Assembly: GCA_024403485.1 (NCBI GenBank) | Contig: JAKSRT010000011.1 | Span: 1-39,604, forward strand | Length of the DNA: 39,604 nucleotides | Direction of reading: 5' to 3' | Source of the DNA: Lachnospiraceae bacterium | Lineage (GTDB): Bacteria > Bacillota > Clostridia > Lachnospirales > Lachnospiraceae | In this document: piece after piece, positions 1 to 9,884 of the stretch | Numbering within the stretch: the stretch's first letter is position 1 | Layout: each line of letters begins with the position of its first letter | Made by a program: the position numbers and the translations under genes | Notes under the pieces: generated by a model | Database searches by the model: none | What the model was told of the DNA's origin: nothing | The model's input: the letters and a program-made list of their open reading frames with translations, nothing else

Positions 1-3000
1 CCATTTCACCGAAACGCTGTCCACCAAACTGTGCTTTACCACCGAGAGGCTGCTGAGTAACTAAGGAGTAAGGACCGGTTGAACGAGCATGAATCTTATC
101 ATCTACCAGATGGTGAAGTTTAAGATAATGCATGTGACCGATTGTTACAGGGCCGTCAAAATATTCACCGGTTCTACCGTCACGAAGACGAACCTTACCG
201 TCTCTTGAAATCGGAACACCCTTCCATAATTCTCTATGTTCTCTGTTCTCTGATAAGTATTCATATACTTCAGGCAACAGTTCTTCTTTGTGCTTTGACG
301 AGAAGGTAGGAGCCTTCTTGTCATATTCTTCACCCTGCTTTGCTGCTGCTTCCTTGGCTTCCGCATCATCGAAAGGAAGGTTTACATAGTCGTTGGCAAG
401 ATCAAGCGTATCCATAATATCTGTTTCGTTGGCACCGTCAAATACAGGTGTTGCAACATTGAAGCCAAGAGCTTTTGCTGCAAGAGATAAGTGAATTTCA
501 AGGACCTGTCCGATGTTCATACGTGAAGGTACGCCCAATGGGTTAAGCACGATATCCAAGGGACGTCCGTTAGGAAGATACGGCATATCTTCTACAGGAA
601 GTACACGTGAAACTACACCCTTGTTACCGTGACGACCGGCCATCTTATCACCAACACTGATCTTACGCTTCTGAGCGATATATACACGAACAGCCTGATT
701 TACACCGGGTGAAAGCTCATCGCCGTTTTCTCTTGTAAATACCTTAGCATCTACTACGATACCGTATTCACCGTGAGGTACCTTAAGCGATGTATCACGA
801 ACTTCTCTTGCCTTTTCACCAAAGATAGCTCTAAGGAGTCTTTCCTCGGCAGTAAGTTCTGTTTCTCCCTTAGGAGTAACCTTACCTACAAGAATATCAC
901 CGGCACGAACTTCAGCACCGATACGGATAATACCGCGATCATCAAGATCCTTAAGTGCATCGTCGCCTACGCCGGGAACATCACGAGTGATTTCTTCGGG
1001 TCCAAGCTTGGTATCACGAGCTTCTGCTTCGTATTCTTCAATGTGGATAGATGTATATACATCATCCTGAACGAGACGTTCACTTAATAAAACAGCATCT
1101 TCGTAGTTATAACCTTCCCATGTCATAAATCCGATAAGAGGGTTCTTACCAAGAGCAAGTTCGCCCTGAGATGTGGAAGGACCGTCGGCAATTACTTCAC
1201 CTGCGGCAACACGGTTGCCCTTGAATACGATAGGCTTCTGGTTATAACAGTTAGACTGGTTACTGCGAGAGAACTTGGAAAGCTTATATTCTTTTTCTGT
1301 TCCGTCATCGTAAGCAATCTTAATTAACTTTGATGATACATATGTAACGGTTACGCTGCCTTCAGCCACTACGCAGACACCCGAGTCTACAGCTGCCTTA
1401 GGTTCCATACCTGTACCTACTGCAGGAGCTTCAGTCATCATAAGCGGAACGGCCTGACGCTGCATGTTTGAACCCATAAGAGCACGGTTAGCGTCGTCGT
1501 TGGCAAGGAAAGGAATAAGTGCTGTTGCAACTGAGAATACCATCTTAGGAGACACATCCATGAAATCGAACATTGTCTTGGGATATTCCTGAGTTTCAGC
1601 ACGGAAACGACCTGATACGGAGTTCTTAACGAATGTTCCGTCAGGATTTAATGCAACGTTAGCCTGAGCAACATGATAGTTATCTTCTTCATCGGCTGTC
1701 ATGTATACCCAGTCTTCGGTAACACGAGGTTCGTCAGGGTTTGATTTGTCAATCTTACGATAAGGAGCCTCGATAAATCCGTATTCATTAATTCTTGCAA
1801 AAGATGCAAGTGAGTTAATAAGGCCGATGTTAGGACCTTCGGGAGTTTCGATAGGACACATACGACCGTAGTGTGAGTAGTGGACATCTCGAACTTCGAA
1901 GGAAGCACGTTCTCTTGAAAGACCGCCGGGACCCAATGCAGAAAGACGTCTCTTATGAGTTAATTCACCAAGAGGGTTATTCTGGTCCATAAACTGTGAA
2001 AGCTGTGATGAACCGAAGAATTCCTTAACTGCTGCCTGAACGGGCTTAATATTAATAAGAGCCTGAGGGGTAACCTCATCGGAATCATGAGTGGTCATAC
2101 GCTCACGAACTACTCTTTCAAGTCTTGATAAACCGATACGATACTGGTTCTGTAAGAGTTCACCTACAGCACGGATACGACGGTTGCCAAGGTGGTCGAT
2201 ATCATCGTCATTACCGATACCATATTCAAGATGCATATTGTAGTTGATTGAAGCGAAAATATCTTCCTTTGTGATATGCTTGGGAATAAGTTCATGAACG
2301 TTCTTTCTGATAGCTTCGATACGTGAAGCTTCATCATCAAACTCTTCCATAATGGTCACAAGAGCAGGATAATAAACTCTTTCATTAATTCCTAAAACAT
2401 CATAAATGTCATAGTCATTATCATCATCAATATCAAGAGCCTGCTTAACTGCATCTGATGAAGGATTAAAGTAAGCCTTAATATCCACCATAAGGTTAGA
2501 AAGAATCTTTTCGTTCTTTTCTTCTGTTGTTACATATACAAAAGGAACTGCTGCATCCTGAATTTCGTCAGCAATAGCTCTGTCAACCTTCTGTCCTGCT
2601 TCAATAATGATTTCACCGGTCTGAGGATTAATAACATCTTCAGCGATAATCTGACCGGTAATACGATTTCTCATAGAAAGCTTCTTATTAAATTTGTAAC
2701 GTCCTACCTTTGCAAGATCATATCTTCTTGCATCAAAGAACATACCTTTAATAAGTGACTCAGCGTTTTCTACGCTCAAAGGTTCACCGGGACGAATCTT
2801 CTTATATAATTCAATTAAACCTGCTTCAGCACTACCTTCGGGATTCTTCTCGGAAATAGAAGGATCCTTGGCAATACTTGCTTCAATCTTAGCTTCATCA
2901 CCGAAAAGTTCTCTGATTTCAGCGTTGGTTCCAAGACCGAGAGCTCGAATAAGAACAGTAATCGGAACTTTACGGGTTCTGTCTACGCGTACTGAAAATA

Positions 3001-3547
3001 CATCGTTTGAGTCTGTTTCATACTCAAGCCATGCACCACGGTTAGGAATGACAGTTGAGAAGTAAAGCTTCTTACCAATCTTGTCATGTTCAATATTATA
3101 ATAAATGCCGGGAGAACGAACCATCTGGCTAACGATAACTCGTTCTGCACCATTGATGACAAAGGTACCGGTAGCGGTCATTAAGGGAAGGTCACCCATG
3201 AAAATTTCATGTTCAAACACATCTCCTGTCTCCTGATTATGAAGACGAACCTTTACCTTTAAAGGAGCTGCATATGTAGCATCTCTTTCTTTACACTTCT
3301 CAATCGAATATTTAACCTCATCCTCGCAAAGTTCATAATCTACGAACTCAAGGCTAAGATGTCCGCTGTAATCTTCGATAGGAGAAATGTCATCAAAGGC
3401 CTCACGAAGTCCTTCCTCAAGGAACCATTTATAGGAATCCTTCTGAACTTCAATAAGGTTGGGCATTTCTAAAACTTCTTTTTGTCTTGAATAACTCATA
3501 CGTGAATTTTTGCCTGCGGCAATAGGACGTATTCTGTTCTTTTCCAT
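1..3547 (-). CDS. rpoB: RNA polymerase beta subunit (partial, 3' end outside window)
   Basis: This is the beta subunit of DNA-directed RNA polymerase, part of the core enzyme. About 1182 codons are visible. The C-terminal ~100 residues run off the left edge, just after the conserved GGQRFGEM motif. The rifampicin-pocket stretch (around residues 510-545, with [16 protein letters not shown] and [14 protein letters not shown]) keeps the Q, D, H and S residues whose loss gives resistance, so it looks rifampicin-sensitive. The start at 3547 is chosen because GGGGTG lies 7 nt upstream; an ATG at 3553 sits too close to that site. rpoB is usually preceded by rplJ-rplL, but here the next gene upstream is a histidine kinase and rpoB has its own promoter. 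Confidence 0.98.
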   Translation of the reverse strand, partial: MEKNRIRPIAAGKNSRMSYSRQKEVLEMPNLIEVQKDSYKWFLEEGLREAFDDISPIEDYSGHLSLEFVDYELCEDEVKYSIEKCKERDATYAAPLKVKVRLHNQETGDVFEHEIFMGDLPLMTATGTFVINGAERVIVSQMVRSPGIYYNIEHDKIGKKLYFSTVIPNRGAWLEYETDSNDVFSVRVDRTRKVPITVLIRALGLGTNAEIRELFGDEAKIEASIAKDPSISEKNPEGSAEAGLIELYKKIRPGEPLSVENAESLIKGMFFDARRYDLAKVGRYKFNKKLSMRNRITGQIIAEDVINPQTGEIIIEAGQKVDRAIADEIQDAAVPFVYVTTEEKNEKILSNLMVDIKAYFNPSSDAVKQALDIDDDNDYDIYDVLGINERVYYPALVTIMEEFDDEASRIEAIRKNVHELIPKHITKEDIFASINYNMHLEYGIGNDDDIDHLGNRRIRAVGELLQNQYRIGLSRLERVVRERMTTHDSDEVTPQALINIKPVQAAVKEFFGSSQLSQFMDQNNPLGELTHKRRLSALGPGGLSRERASFEVRDVHYSHYGRMCPIETPEGPNIGLINSLASFARINEYGFIEAPYRKIDKSNPDEPRVTEDWVYMTADEEDNYHVAQANVALNPDGTFVKNSVSGRFRAETQEYPKTMFDFMDVSPKMVFSVATALIPFLANDDANRALMGSNMQRQAVPLMMTEAPAVGTGMEPKAAVDSGVCVVAEGSVTVTYVSSKLIKIAYDDGTEKEYKLSKFSRSNQSNCYNQKPIVFKGNRVAAGEVIADGPSTSQGELALGKNPLIGFMTWEGYNYEDAVLLSERLVQDDVYTSIHIEEYEAEARDTKLGPEEITRDVPGVGDDALKDLDDRGIIRIGAEVRAGDILVGKVTPKGETELTAEERLLRAIFGEKAREVRDTSLKVPHGEYGIVVDAKVFTRENGDELSPGVNQAVRVYIAQKRKISVGDKMAGRHGNKGVVSRVLPVEDMPYLPNGRPLDIVLNPLGVPSRMNIGQVLEIHLSLAAKALGFNVATPVFDGANETDIMDTLDLANDYVNLPFDDAEAKEAAAKQGEEYDKKAPTFSSKHKEELLPEVYEYLSENREHRELWKGVPISRDGKVRLRDGRTGEYFDGPVTIGHMHYLKLHHLVDDKIHARSTGPYSLVTQQPLGGKAQFGGQRFGEM

Positions 3548-3600
3548 TGACATTCACCCCGTTCTTATTATTTAGCATTGGTTTTTATATGTAAAAAAAG

Positions 3601-3632
3601 CCACAAAAAAACAAGGCACTCCACAATAGTGC
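3601..3632 (-). promoter_or_regulatory. 5'-leader hairpin plus U-tract before rpoB
   Basis: Immediately after the predicted start site, the minus strand carries GCACT-7 nt-AGTGC (3632-3616), followed by C and a TTGTTTTTTT run. The shape is that of a short intrinsic terminator at the extreme 5' end of the rpoB transcript. The stem is only 5 bp, so it may instead be a 5' stability element. Confidence 0.4.
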
Positions 3633-3639
3633 ACCCTAC

Positions 3640-3668
3640 ATTCTACAACAAAGGATTTTTCAAGTCAA
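3640..3668 (-). promoter_or_regulatory. sigma-A promoter of rpoB
   Basis: On the minus strand TTGACT (3668-3663), a 17-nt spacer and TAGAAT (3645-3640) form a near-consensus vegetative promoter. Transcription would start near 3633, about 85 nt before the rpoB start codon. Confidence 0.85.
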
Positions 3669-3750
3669 CAATAATTTCTGTGATTTTTTATTTTTATTTT
3701 TTAGACATCATATAGTGATTCAGACAGGATTAATACCTATATATAGAGGT

Positions 3751-3788
3751 GCTTCGGGCAAAGGTAACTTCTCCCTTTTACCCGAAGC
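3751..3788 (-). terminator. Terminator-like hairpin after the histidine kinase gene
   Basis: GCTTCGGG/CCCGAAGC arms extend to a 12-bp stem on the minus-strand RNA, including one G-U pair and AAA/TTT. The hairpin begins 10 nt past the kinase stop codon. The G-U pair becomes an A-C mismatch on the plus strand, which favours use in the minus direction. The following tract (ACCTCTATATATAG) is only weakly U-rich. Confidence 0.6.
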
Positions 3789-3797
3789 CGTTATTTT

Positions 3798-6401
3798 TTA
3801 TTTTTCATGATTATTTGCCGCAATACACTTTAACAATGTATCATAAAGAATTTGCGGATTGATTGGTTTTGAAAGATGCTCATTCATTCCGGAATGATTT
3901 GAAAGTGCCACATCATCGGAAAGTGCGTTAGCAGTCATGGCTATAATCGGAATTGAACGTGCATCTCTTCTTAACATGCTTCTTATTTGTTTGGTTGTTT
4001 CAATTCCACTCATAACCGGCATTCTTATATCCATAAGAATTGCATCATAGAAGTAATCCTCGGATGCCTCATATTTATCCAAAGCTTCCTGTCCGTTTGT
4101 TGCGTTTTCTACCATCATTCCCTTTTTTGTAAGCAACGCATCGACAATCTCTCTGTTTACTTCATTGTCTTCTACAACCAATACTCGCTTTTCGTCAAGG
4201 GAACCCAGGTCAGCCTCGGCCGGTTGGGGACTGCCGGTCTTCTCTTTAACCAATTCAAAATCAAGATCGACAACAAAGGTACTTCCCATATCCTTTTTGC
4301 TTGTAACGCTGAGAGACCCGCCATATTTTTCCACCAAGCCTTTGGTTATCGGGAGCCCAAGACCGGTTCCGTTCAAGCTCTGCTGGTTTGACGAGCTTTC
4401 TTGAGTGAAGGGTTCAAACAAATGCTTCATAAACTCTTCGCTCATACCTACTCCGTTATCTTTTACTATAAAACGGAAAAAACCGCGGTCGTTTCTTTCG
4501 CCTAAATCATAGCAATTAAATTCGACTCTGCCCCCCTTTGGTGTATACTTAACAGCATTGTCCAAAAGATTTATAAATATCTGCATCAGCCGCAGTTTAT
4601 CGGCCTTTATCACCGTACCTGCCGCCACATCGGTTCGATTAATATATTCAATGTTCTTTTCGCGGCACATAGGTGCAATAAGATTCTCAACCGCTTTGAA
4701 CATTTCTGCATGACTTATTTCTTCAAAGCTAAAATTCATTTTACCATCTTCAAGATAAGCCATATCCAGTACATCATTGATGAGTTGAAGCAGGAAGTCA
4801 CTGGAACTTTTTATTTTTGATACATACTCCTTTAAGGTTTCCGGATTATCGGCCTCATCCTCCAAAAGATTCGACAGGCCCATAATGGCATTCATCGGAG
4901 TTCTCATCTCATGACTCATGCGAGAAAGAAAATCCACCTTTACATTGTTTGCATTCCTTGCCTGCTCAAGTGCTTTTTCCAAAGTTTCCTTTGTTTCGTT
5001 GTTCTTTTTCACACTGTCTGTGATATCCTGAAGCTGCAAAATGATAGTACGTTTATTTTCAGTCAGATATGAATATGCAACACGTTTTGTATATATCTCT
5101 CCGTCATGGCATTCATCCATAACAAACTCGTAGACATCCTGCTCTCTGAGTTTTTCTGTTATTGTTCGTAAATGCGAATTTTTGATTGCTCTTTCCCGAT
5201 CGTATTCCGCTACATTACCGGTAATATATCTTACCATCTCTGTCTCATAGTCGCCTGCAGCATAACATTTTACCTCACTGTCCGATGCAACATATGCAAC
5301 AGTATTACGCTTGGTTCTGTTAATGCACATAAGCAGTTCGTAATCATTAATGACCAGCTTCTTAAATATTTCGATAAGTATTCTGTCGTTTGTTATATCC
5401 TCTACTATGAGCGTGCACATTACTTCACCGGTTACCGGATGCGGTCTTAGTGACATTTCAAAATTGAGCCACATTCTGTCTCCGCTATAGGTGTTGAATA
5501 TTCCGGATGCGGTACGCTTATAACTCCCCTCCTTAAATTCGGTTGAAAACCTTTCACCATTTAAGAAAGCTTCCATACTTTTATATGTTTCAGCATTTGC
5601 AGCACATCTTAATATTCTGGTAGTCAGATCTTCCCAATCCATCATAGGTTTAAGATTAAATACATTTTTATCCTTAACCGTTTCAAGATGTTCCTTGGTT
5701 AAATTAAAAATGACTGTAAACTTTCTTCTTTTTGAAATCGTCTTCTCAAGACCGACACCGTCATTATCCGATACATTGTCATAATAATCATTCCTGTCTC
5801 CGACAAATCTTTCATCAGCGGCATTGGCTATATAATTAAGTTCATTGGAAAAAGCCATGCTCTGAACTCTGACAAACCAGCACAAAAATCCCAAAAGAAT
5901 TCCTATTATCCCCGTTCCGACAATGGAAATAATGCCTGCGACGCTTACCTCACCAAGAGCAATGCGAGTACATATATAAAACATAACGGAACCAACCGCC
6001 TGAGCAAGCACAACAAGCAACGGTTGAATAAGAAGCGTAGACGCGCAACAGACCATTACCAAAAAAAATACAAAAAAGGCCCCATAGTCTTCTCTTACCA
6101 ATTCCAAATGGCAAGCAAAAGAAACGCCAAGAATGTATTCCAATGCAACATACAAGTCCTGAACTTTAGGAGTCTTTATAATTATCGTTTTCCATATTAA
6201 CCAAAGGATTAAGCCCACCAGCGGGTATGCAAGAAACGGATAATGCGCACTTTCCGGATCGGTAAAAAGACGCATAAGAAAATCCATCCCAAATAATCCG
6301 ACAAACATTATCGCATTGAAGAGCAAGCCGAAAGAATTCTTTCGGCTTCTCTCCTGTGCGTATTTTTTAAATGCTCTTAAATCAACCACTTTCCCCTTCA
6401 T
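3798..6401 (-). CDS. Membrane-bound hybrid histidine kinase
   Basis: This 867-residue sensor kinase has five to six hydrophobic segments within residues ~24-185, then PAS-like regions (~230-470). A HisKA domain follows, with the phospho-acceptor His in SHEMRTPMNA (about residue 497). The HATPase domain has an N box (NLLDNAVKYTPKGG), G1 (DNGVGM) and G2 (GTGLGLPI). A C-terminal receiver domain (~740-860) carries the acidic pair in VVEDN and the phospho-acceptor Asp in ILMDIRMP near residue 790. It has no DNA-binding domain, so output must pass to another protein not seen here. Its ATG lies 14 nt after the GH3 stop, so it is probably the last gene of the 12745-3798 operon. The ligand cannot be told from sequence. 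Confidence 0.95.
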   Translation of the reverse strand: MKGKVVDLRAFKKYAQERSRKNSFGLLFNAIMFVGLFGMDFLMRLFTDPESAHYPFLAYPLVGLILWLIWKTIIIKTPKVQDLYVALEYILGVSFACHLELVREDYGAFFVFFLVMVCCASTLLIQPLLVVLAQAVGSVMFYICTRIALGEVSVAGIISIVGTGIIGILLGFLCWFVRVQSMAFSNELNYIANAADERFVGDRNDYYDNVSDNDGVGLEKTISKRRKFTVIFNLTKEHLETVKDKNVFNLKPMMDWEDLTTRILRCAANAETYKSMEAFLNGERFSTEFKEGSYKRTASGIFNTYSGDRMWLNFEMSLRPHPVTGEVMCTLIVEDITNDRILIEIFKKLVINDYELLMCINRTKRNTVAYVASDSEVKCYAAGDYETEMVRYITGNVAEYDRERAIKNSHLRTITEKLREQDVYEFVMDECHDGEIYTKRVAYSYLTENKRTIILQLQDITDSVKKNNETKETLEKALEQARNANNVKVDFLSRMSHEMRTPMNAIMGLSNLLEDEADNPETLKEYVSKIKSSSDFLLQLINDVLDMAYLEDGKMNFSFEEISHAEMFKAVENLIAPMCREKNIEYINRTDVAAGTVIKADKLRLMQIFINLLDNAVKYTPKGGRVEFNCYDLGERNDRGFFRFIVKDNGVGMSEEFMKHLFEPFTQESSSNQQSLNGTGLGLPITKGLVEKYGGSLSVTSKKDMGSTFVVDLDFELVKEKTGSPQPAEADLGSLDEKRVLVVEDNEVNREIVDALLTKKGMMVENATNGQEALDKYEASEDYFYDAILMDIRMPVMSGIETTKQIRSMLRRDARSIPIIAMTANALSDDVALSNHSGMNEHLSKPINPQILYDTLLKCIAANNHEK

Positions 6402-6415
6402 ACCTTAATATGTCC

Positions 6416-9256
6416 TTATCTGTCGTTGATATCGCTGTCCTCTTTTCTTTTTACAAAGCGAATATTTCTCATTTTAAGGCCTGCCTGGCTGAATGTTATC
6501 TTCAAAAATCTTTCGGCAGAATTTCCCATTCCCATCAATACCGATTCCTTGGTAAATTCTTTTTCGGAACCGTTCTTTGAAATAACCTTCATTACGGTAT
6601 TGTTTACAGAGAATGCTAGAGAAATTTGAGAAAGACTGCTGCCATCGGCTGCCAACTCAAATTCCATATCATAATCACCCTTTTCAGGGAACTCCATCAC
6701 AATCATATTAACCGAGCCCTTACCCATTTTAAGAAGAGCGGCATCAAAGCTGCTGCCGTCTGTTACTTCATGGGTAAATTTCACATCGGCCATAACTTCG
6801 CTTACAGAAGGTCGATTAATCTCTTCAACCGTGATCTCATTTCCCATCATTCTGTCATAAGTGGGAGTATTCATCACAAGTTCAAGTATATTGGCACTGT
6901 TTCTTTGGAGTTCTGATCTTGTAAATACGCCGTTTTTATATCCGTCATATGAATCGTCGTTGTTATCATTATTTTCAGAACTGTTCGTTACCATATATAG
7001 ATCATTCTGGCTTCTGATCATAAGACTGGTTTTCTGAACCTTCGGGTCTGCATCTTCCTCAGTACCGACTACAGCCCACCAGTCTGTCATGGCAACTCCT
7101 TTAAATCCCCAGTCTTTTCTGAGAACAAGAGTGTTAAGTTCAAAATTACCTGCAGTATGATATCCGTTGAGGCTTCCGTAGGTTGTCATTATATGAGTTG
7201 CGCCGCCTTCTCTGACCGCAATCTCGTAGCCCCTTAAATAGATTTCACGCATAGCTCTTGCAGATACTACGGAATCGGACCTGTATCTGGCGGTTTCCTG
7301 GTTATTACAAGCATAGTGTTTAATACAGCCTGTAGTATTGGTTTTTGCCATACCTAAGAGCTGTGCTTTTGCCATCATACCTGTAACAAGCGGATCCTCA
7401 CTGAAATATTCAAAGTTACGTCCGTTTAAAGGATGTCTCTTAATATTCATGCCGGGACCGAGAAGACATTCAATTTTTACTTTTAAAAGCTCAACACCCA
7501 TCCAGGCGTACAACTCTTCCACAAGCTTTGTATCAAAGGTTGAAGCCAGGCAAGAACCGTTGGGCCCCTGCATAGCCATCATTCCGCTGTCAATTCTGAG
7601 CCCGCTGGGACCATCGGTACATGCAGCTGCCGGCACGCCCATTTCCTGAAGTTTATCGGTAACTCCGCCATAGGCAGCACACGTACCCGGAATTACACGT
7701 CTGGAGCTCATGCCTTCGCCTCTGGACATAATAATCATGTCTTCATCAGTAAGCTGAGCAATAAAATTATCCATGGAAGCCTTGCCTTCTTTAACATCAG
7801 AAAGCTTAATTCCCGTGTCACCCGTATAGGCAATTTCCTTTAAGCCTTTACGTTCTTCCTCAATCAGTTCTTCAATGCTGTAGTCTCTTACAGGCACTTT
7901 GCCAAAGGAAAGCTTTTCTCCATCGGGAATCATTCTTTCAAATTCACGTTTAGGATAAAGAGCCTTTGTTGTTTCCTCAATCAATACAGTTTCGGCTAAC
8001 ATGAATGAACCAATCAATTCGGCATCTCTTGCATTATTTCCGGCGTAAAATTTATATTCTCCGGCCTCGCATACAAAGGCATCTTTATAGCCGGTCATGC
8101 CGGTATCATCAAATGAAGCAATCTCTTTAAGCCCAAAATCAAGAGTAACAAGTTCATTTTCACCCGCATCGATATCGTTGGTTTTAGTAAAGGCCGCAAG
8201 CGCTCTTGCCGGTTTGCCCAAGAATCCCTGTGGAGCTTCAACATAGACTTGAACAACTTCCTTGCCGGTTCTTTTTCCTGTATTGGTTACAAATGCTCCG
8301 ACAGAGAACTTGTCATCACAGGAGAAAGAATATGTTGTTTCAAATGTTGTATATGTAAGGCCGAAACCAAACGGATAAAGAACCTTTTCTTTTGCGAAAG
8401 TTTCAAAGAAGCGATATCCCACATAAATATCTTCTTTATAGTAGTTTCTTACGGGATCTCCAAAATTTTCATGTGAAGGATAATCTTCAATGCTTAATGC
8501 GGCGGTTTCGGTTAGATGACCGCTTGGCGCAGCCTTTCCGGAAAGAATGTCAGCTACGGCATTTCCGCCCTCGCAGCCTCCCTGCCATACATATAAAACA
8601 GCAGAAGGATTAAGCTCATTAACCCAGTTCATATCAATAATATCTCCGCTGTTAATGAGAACGATTGTCTTATCGAATGTTTTGCTTACCTTCTCGATAA
8701 GTACGTATTCACTGTCCTGAAGCAGATAATCTCCTTTGCCGGCACTTCTGTCTTTATCTTCACCTGAGAGGCGGCTTATAAATATAACCGCTGCGTCCGC
8801 ATTATCATGGGCTTTTCTTACAAGTTCGTCGGACACTTCCATTTCAACCTGGCAAGAGGGTTCCTGTGCCCATCCGCCTCCAAGATCAAAGGGATTTTCT
8901 TTAATCCATTCTCTGTATACTTCGCTTAATTCCTCATAAATACTAAGATTCTCACAGGCCTTGATACCGTCATAATAATTAACAACATAGGGAACATTTA
9001 CCAATCCGCCCGAGCCCGTACCGCTTTTTATATAGTCAAATTGAGTTCTTCCAAATAAAGCCACGCGACTTCCTTTTGCAAGCGGCAAAGTTTCATTGTC
9101 ATTTTTCAGAAGGACAGCACCTTCAGCAGCAGCTTTTCTTGCCGTTTCAATGTATTTATCCCAGTCAAGGATTATTTTCTTAGAAGTATTATCCACTGCA
9201 GAGTCCCTCTCTTTTAAAAGAATATCTAACAAACTCATTTTATTATAATTCCTCAT
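6416..9256 (-). CDS. Domain-permuted GH3 beta-glucosidase-type glycoside hydrolase
   Basis: This 946-residue protein belongs to GH3 but in permuted order. The alpha/beta sandwich domain (~50-300, with LLKNDNETLPL) and the fibronectin-III-like domain (~305-420) come first. The TIM barrel follows (~480-800), with CTDGPSGLR, KHYACNNQE and the likely nucleophile Asp in GVAMTDWW (about residue 724). Permuted GH3 enzymes are known from rumen Firmicutes. There is no signal peptide, so it should act in the cytoplasm on imported oligosaccharides. The residues after ~830 form an extra beta-rich tail. The start at 9256 overlaps the gtrA-like gene by 14 nt and has AAAGGA at suitable spacing; an ATG at 9238 lacks a well-placed site. 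Substrate specificity is not predictable. Confidence 0.93.
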   Translation of the reverse strand: MRNYNKMSLLDILLKERDSAVDNTSKKIILDWDKYIETARKAAAEGAVLLKNDNETLPLAKGSRVALFGRTQFDYIKSGTGSGGLVNVPYVVNYYDGIKACENLSIYEELSEVYREWIKENPFDLGGGWAQEPSCQVEMEVSDELVRKAHDNADAAVIFISRLSGEDKDRSAGKGDYLLQDSEYVLIEKVSKTFDKTIVLINSGDIIDMNWVNELNPSAVLYVWQGGCEGGNAVADILSGKAAPSGHLTETAALSIEDYPSHENFGDPVRNYYKEDIYVGYRFFETFAKEKVLYPFGFGLTYTTFETTYSFSCDDKFSVGAFVTNTGKRTGKEVVQVYVEAPQGFLGKPARALAAFTKTNDIDAGENELVTLDFGLKEIASFDDTGMTGYKDAFVCEAGEYKFYAGNNARDAELIGSFMLAETVLIEETTKALYPKREFERMIPDGEKLSFGKVPVRDYSIEELIEEERKGLKEIAYTGDTGIKLSDVKEGKASMDNFIAQLTDEDMIIMSRGEGMSSRRVIPGTCAAYGGVTDKLQEMGVPAAACTDGPSGLRIDSGMMAMQGPNGSCLASTFDTKLVEELYAWMGVELLKVKIECLLGPGMNIKRHPLNGRNFEYFSEDPLVTGMMAKAQLLGMAKTNTTGCIKHYACNNQETARYRSDSVVSARAMREIYLRGYEIAVREGGATHIMTTYGSLNGYHTAGNFELNTLVLRKDWGFKGVAMTDWWAVVGTEEDADPKVQKTSLMIRSQNDLYMVTNSSENNDNNDDSYDGYKNGVFTRSELQRNSANILELVMNTPTYDRMMGNEITVEEINRPSVSEVMADVKFTHEVTDGSSFDAALLKMGKGSVNMIVMEFPEKGDYDMEFELAADGSSLSQISLAFSVNNTVMKVISKNGSEKEFTKESVLMGMGNSAERFLKITFSQAGLKMRNIRFVKRKEDSDINDR

Positions 9257-9737
9257 TTTTGTCCTTTTTAAATATCAGAAGTTTACTGAATATGTAATTG
9301 GCTATGGTTACCAGCACTGCCGAAATGCAAACCTTTGCAAACCAATATATATAATTGCTCATTGCCTCCGGAGTGGCTTCTTTTCCGATTAAGCCCAAAA
9401 ACCATCTAATCAATCCTGTTGGGGGACACACATTTACAAACAGCCACATAATCAAAATATCAAGAAACCAGGTTGATACTCTGGATCCCGTAAAGCCCGC
9501 AAATTCTTTAAACACATGGGGATTGGTGCTTTTAAACACCCACTTTCGGTTAAGAGGGAATGCAAAAAGAACACCTGCAGCCCAGCTGAGTGAATTAATA
9601 ACCAGATTCTGAAATGCATCGTCCGAATCAAGCCAGAATTTGAAAATCCAGGCAGCTACCCAACAAAAAATTGTAGTCAAGACGCCTACAATAAGATAAA
9701 CAATTATTTCTCTGTATTTATTAATTAATGCTTTCAT
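9243..9737 (-). CDS. GtrA family membrane protein
   Basis: This 164-residue protein has four predicted membrane segments (about residues 10-32, 42-66, 80-105 and 128-155). The FPLNRKWVF motif after the second segment is the hallmark of the GtrA/DPMS1 family. Family members are thought to help move or use lipid-linked sugars across the membrane for wall polysaccharide or teichoic acid glycosylation. It overlaps the following GH3 gene by 14 nt and has AGGA before its ATG. With the GT-C-like gene upstream, it suggests a surface glycan modification step. The exact lipid-sugar is unknown. Confidence 0.88.
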   Translation of the reverse strand: MKALINKYREIIVYLIVGVLTTIFCWVAAWIFKFWLDSDDAFQNLVINSLSWAAGVLFAFPLNRKWVFKSTNPHVFKEFAGFTGSRVSTWFLDILIMWLFVNVCPPTGLIRWFLGLIGKEATPEAMSNYIYWFAKVCISAVLVTIANYIFSKLLIFKKDKNEEL

Positions 9738-9884
9738 ATATATCCTCGCTTATATTTATTGACTGTTTTTCCGCATTTCCAGTAGAAAAAAAGCATTTAA
9801 TTCTGCCAAAAAATGTGCCGTTTGTAAGTCTCTCTCGAAAGTCAGGCGGCATTCCGATTAATACTGCGGTTTTAATCTCTGCCT

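Noticed and set aside
1..3547. Possible rifampicin-resistance substitutions in rpoB
   Set aside because: The key Gln, Asp, His and Ser residues of the drug pocket are all present.
3987..4391. Plus-strand reading of 134 codons inside the histidine kinase
   Set aside because: Antisense to a clearly conserved receiver and ATPase region; no site or motif.
9721..9852. 43-residue minus-strand reading between the GT-C-like and GtrA genes
   Set aside because: No Shine-Dalgarno site, no recognisable motif, and it overlaps the start of the GtrA gene.
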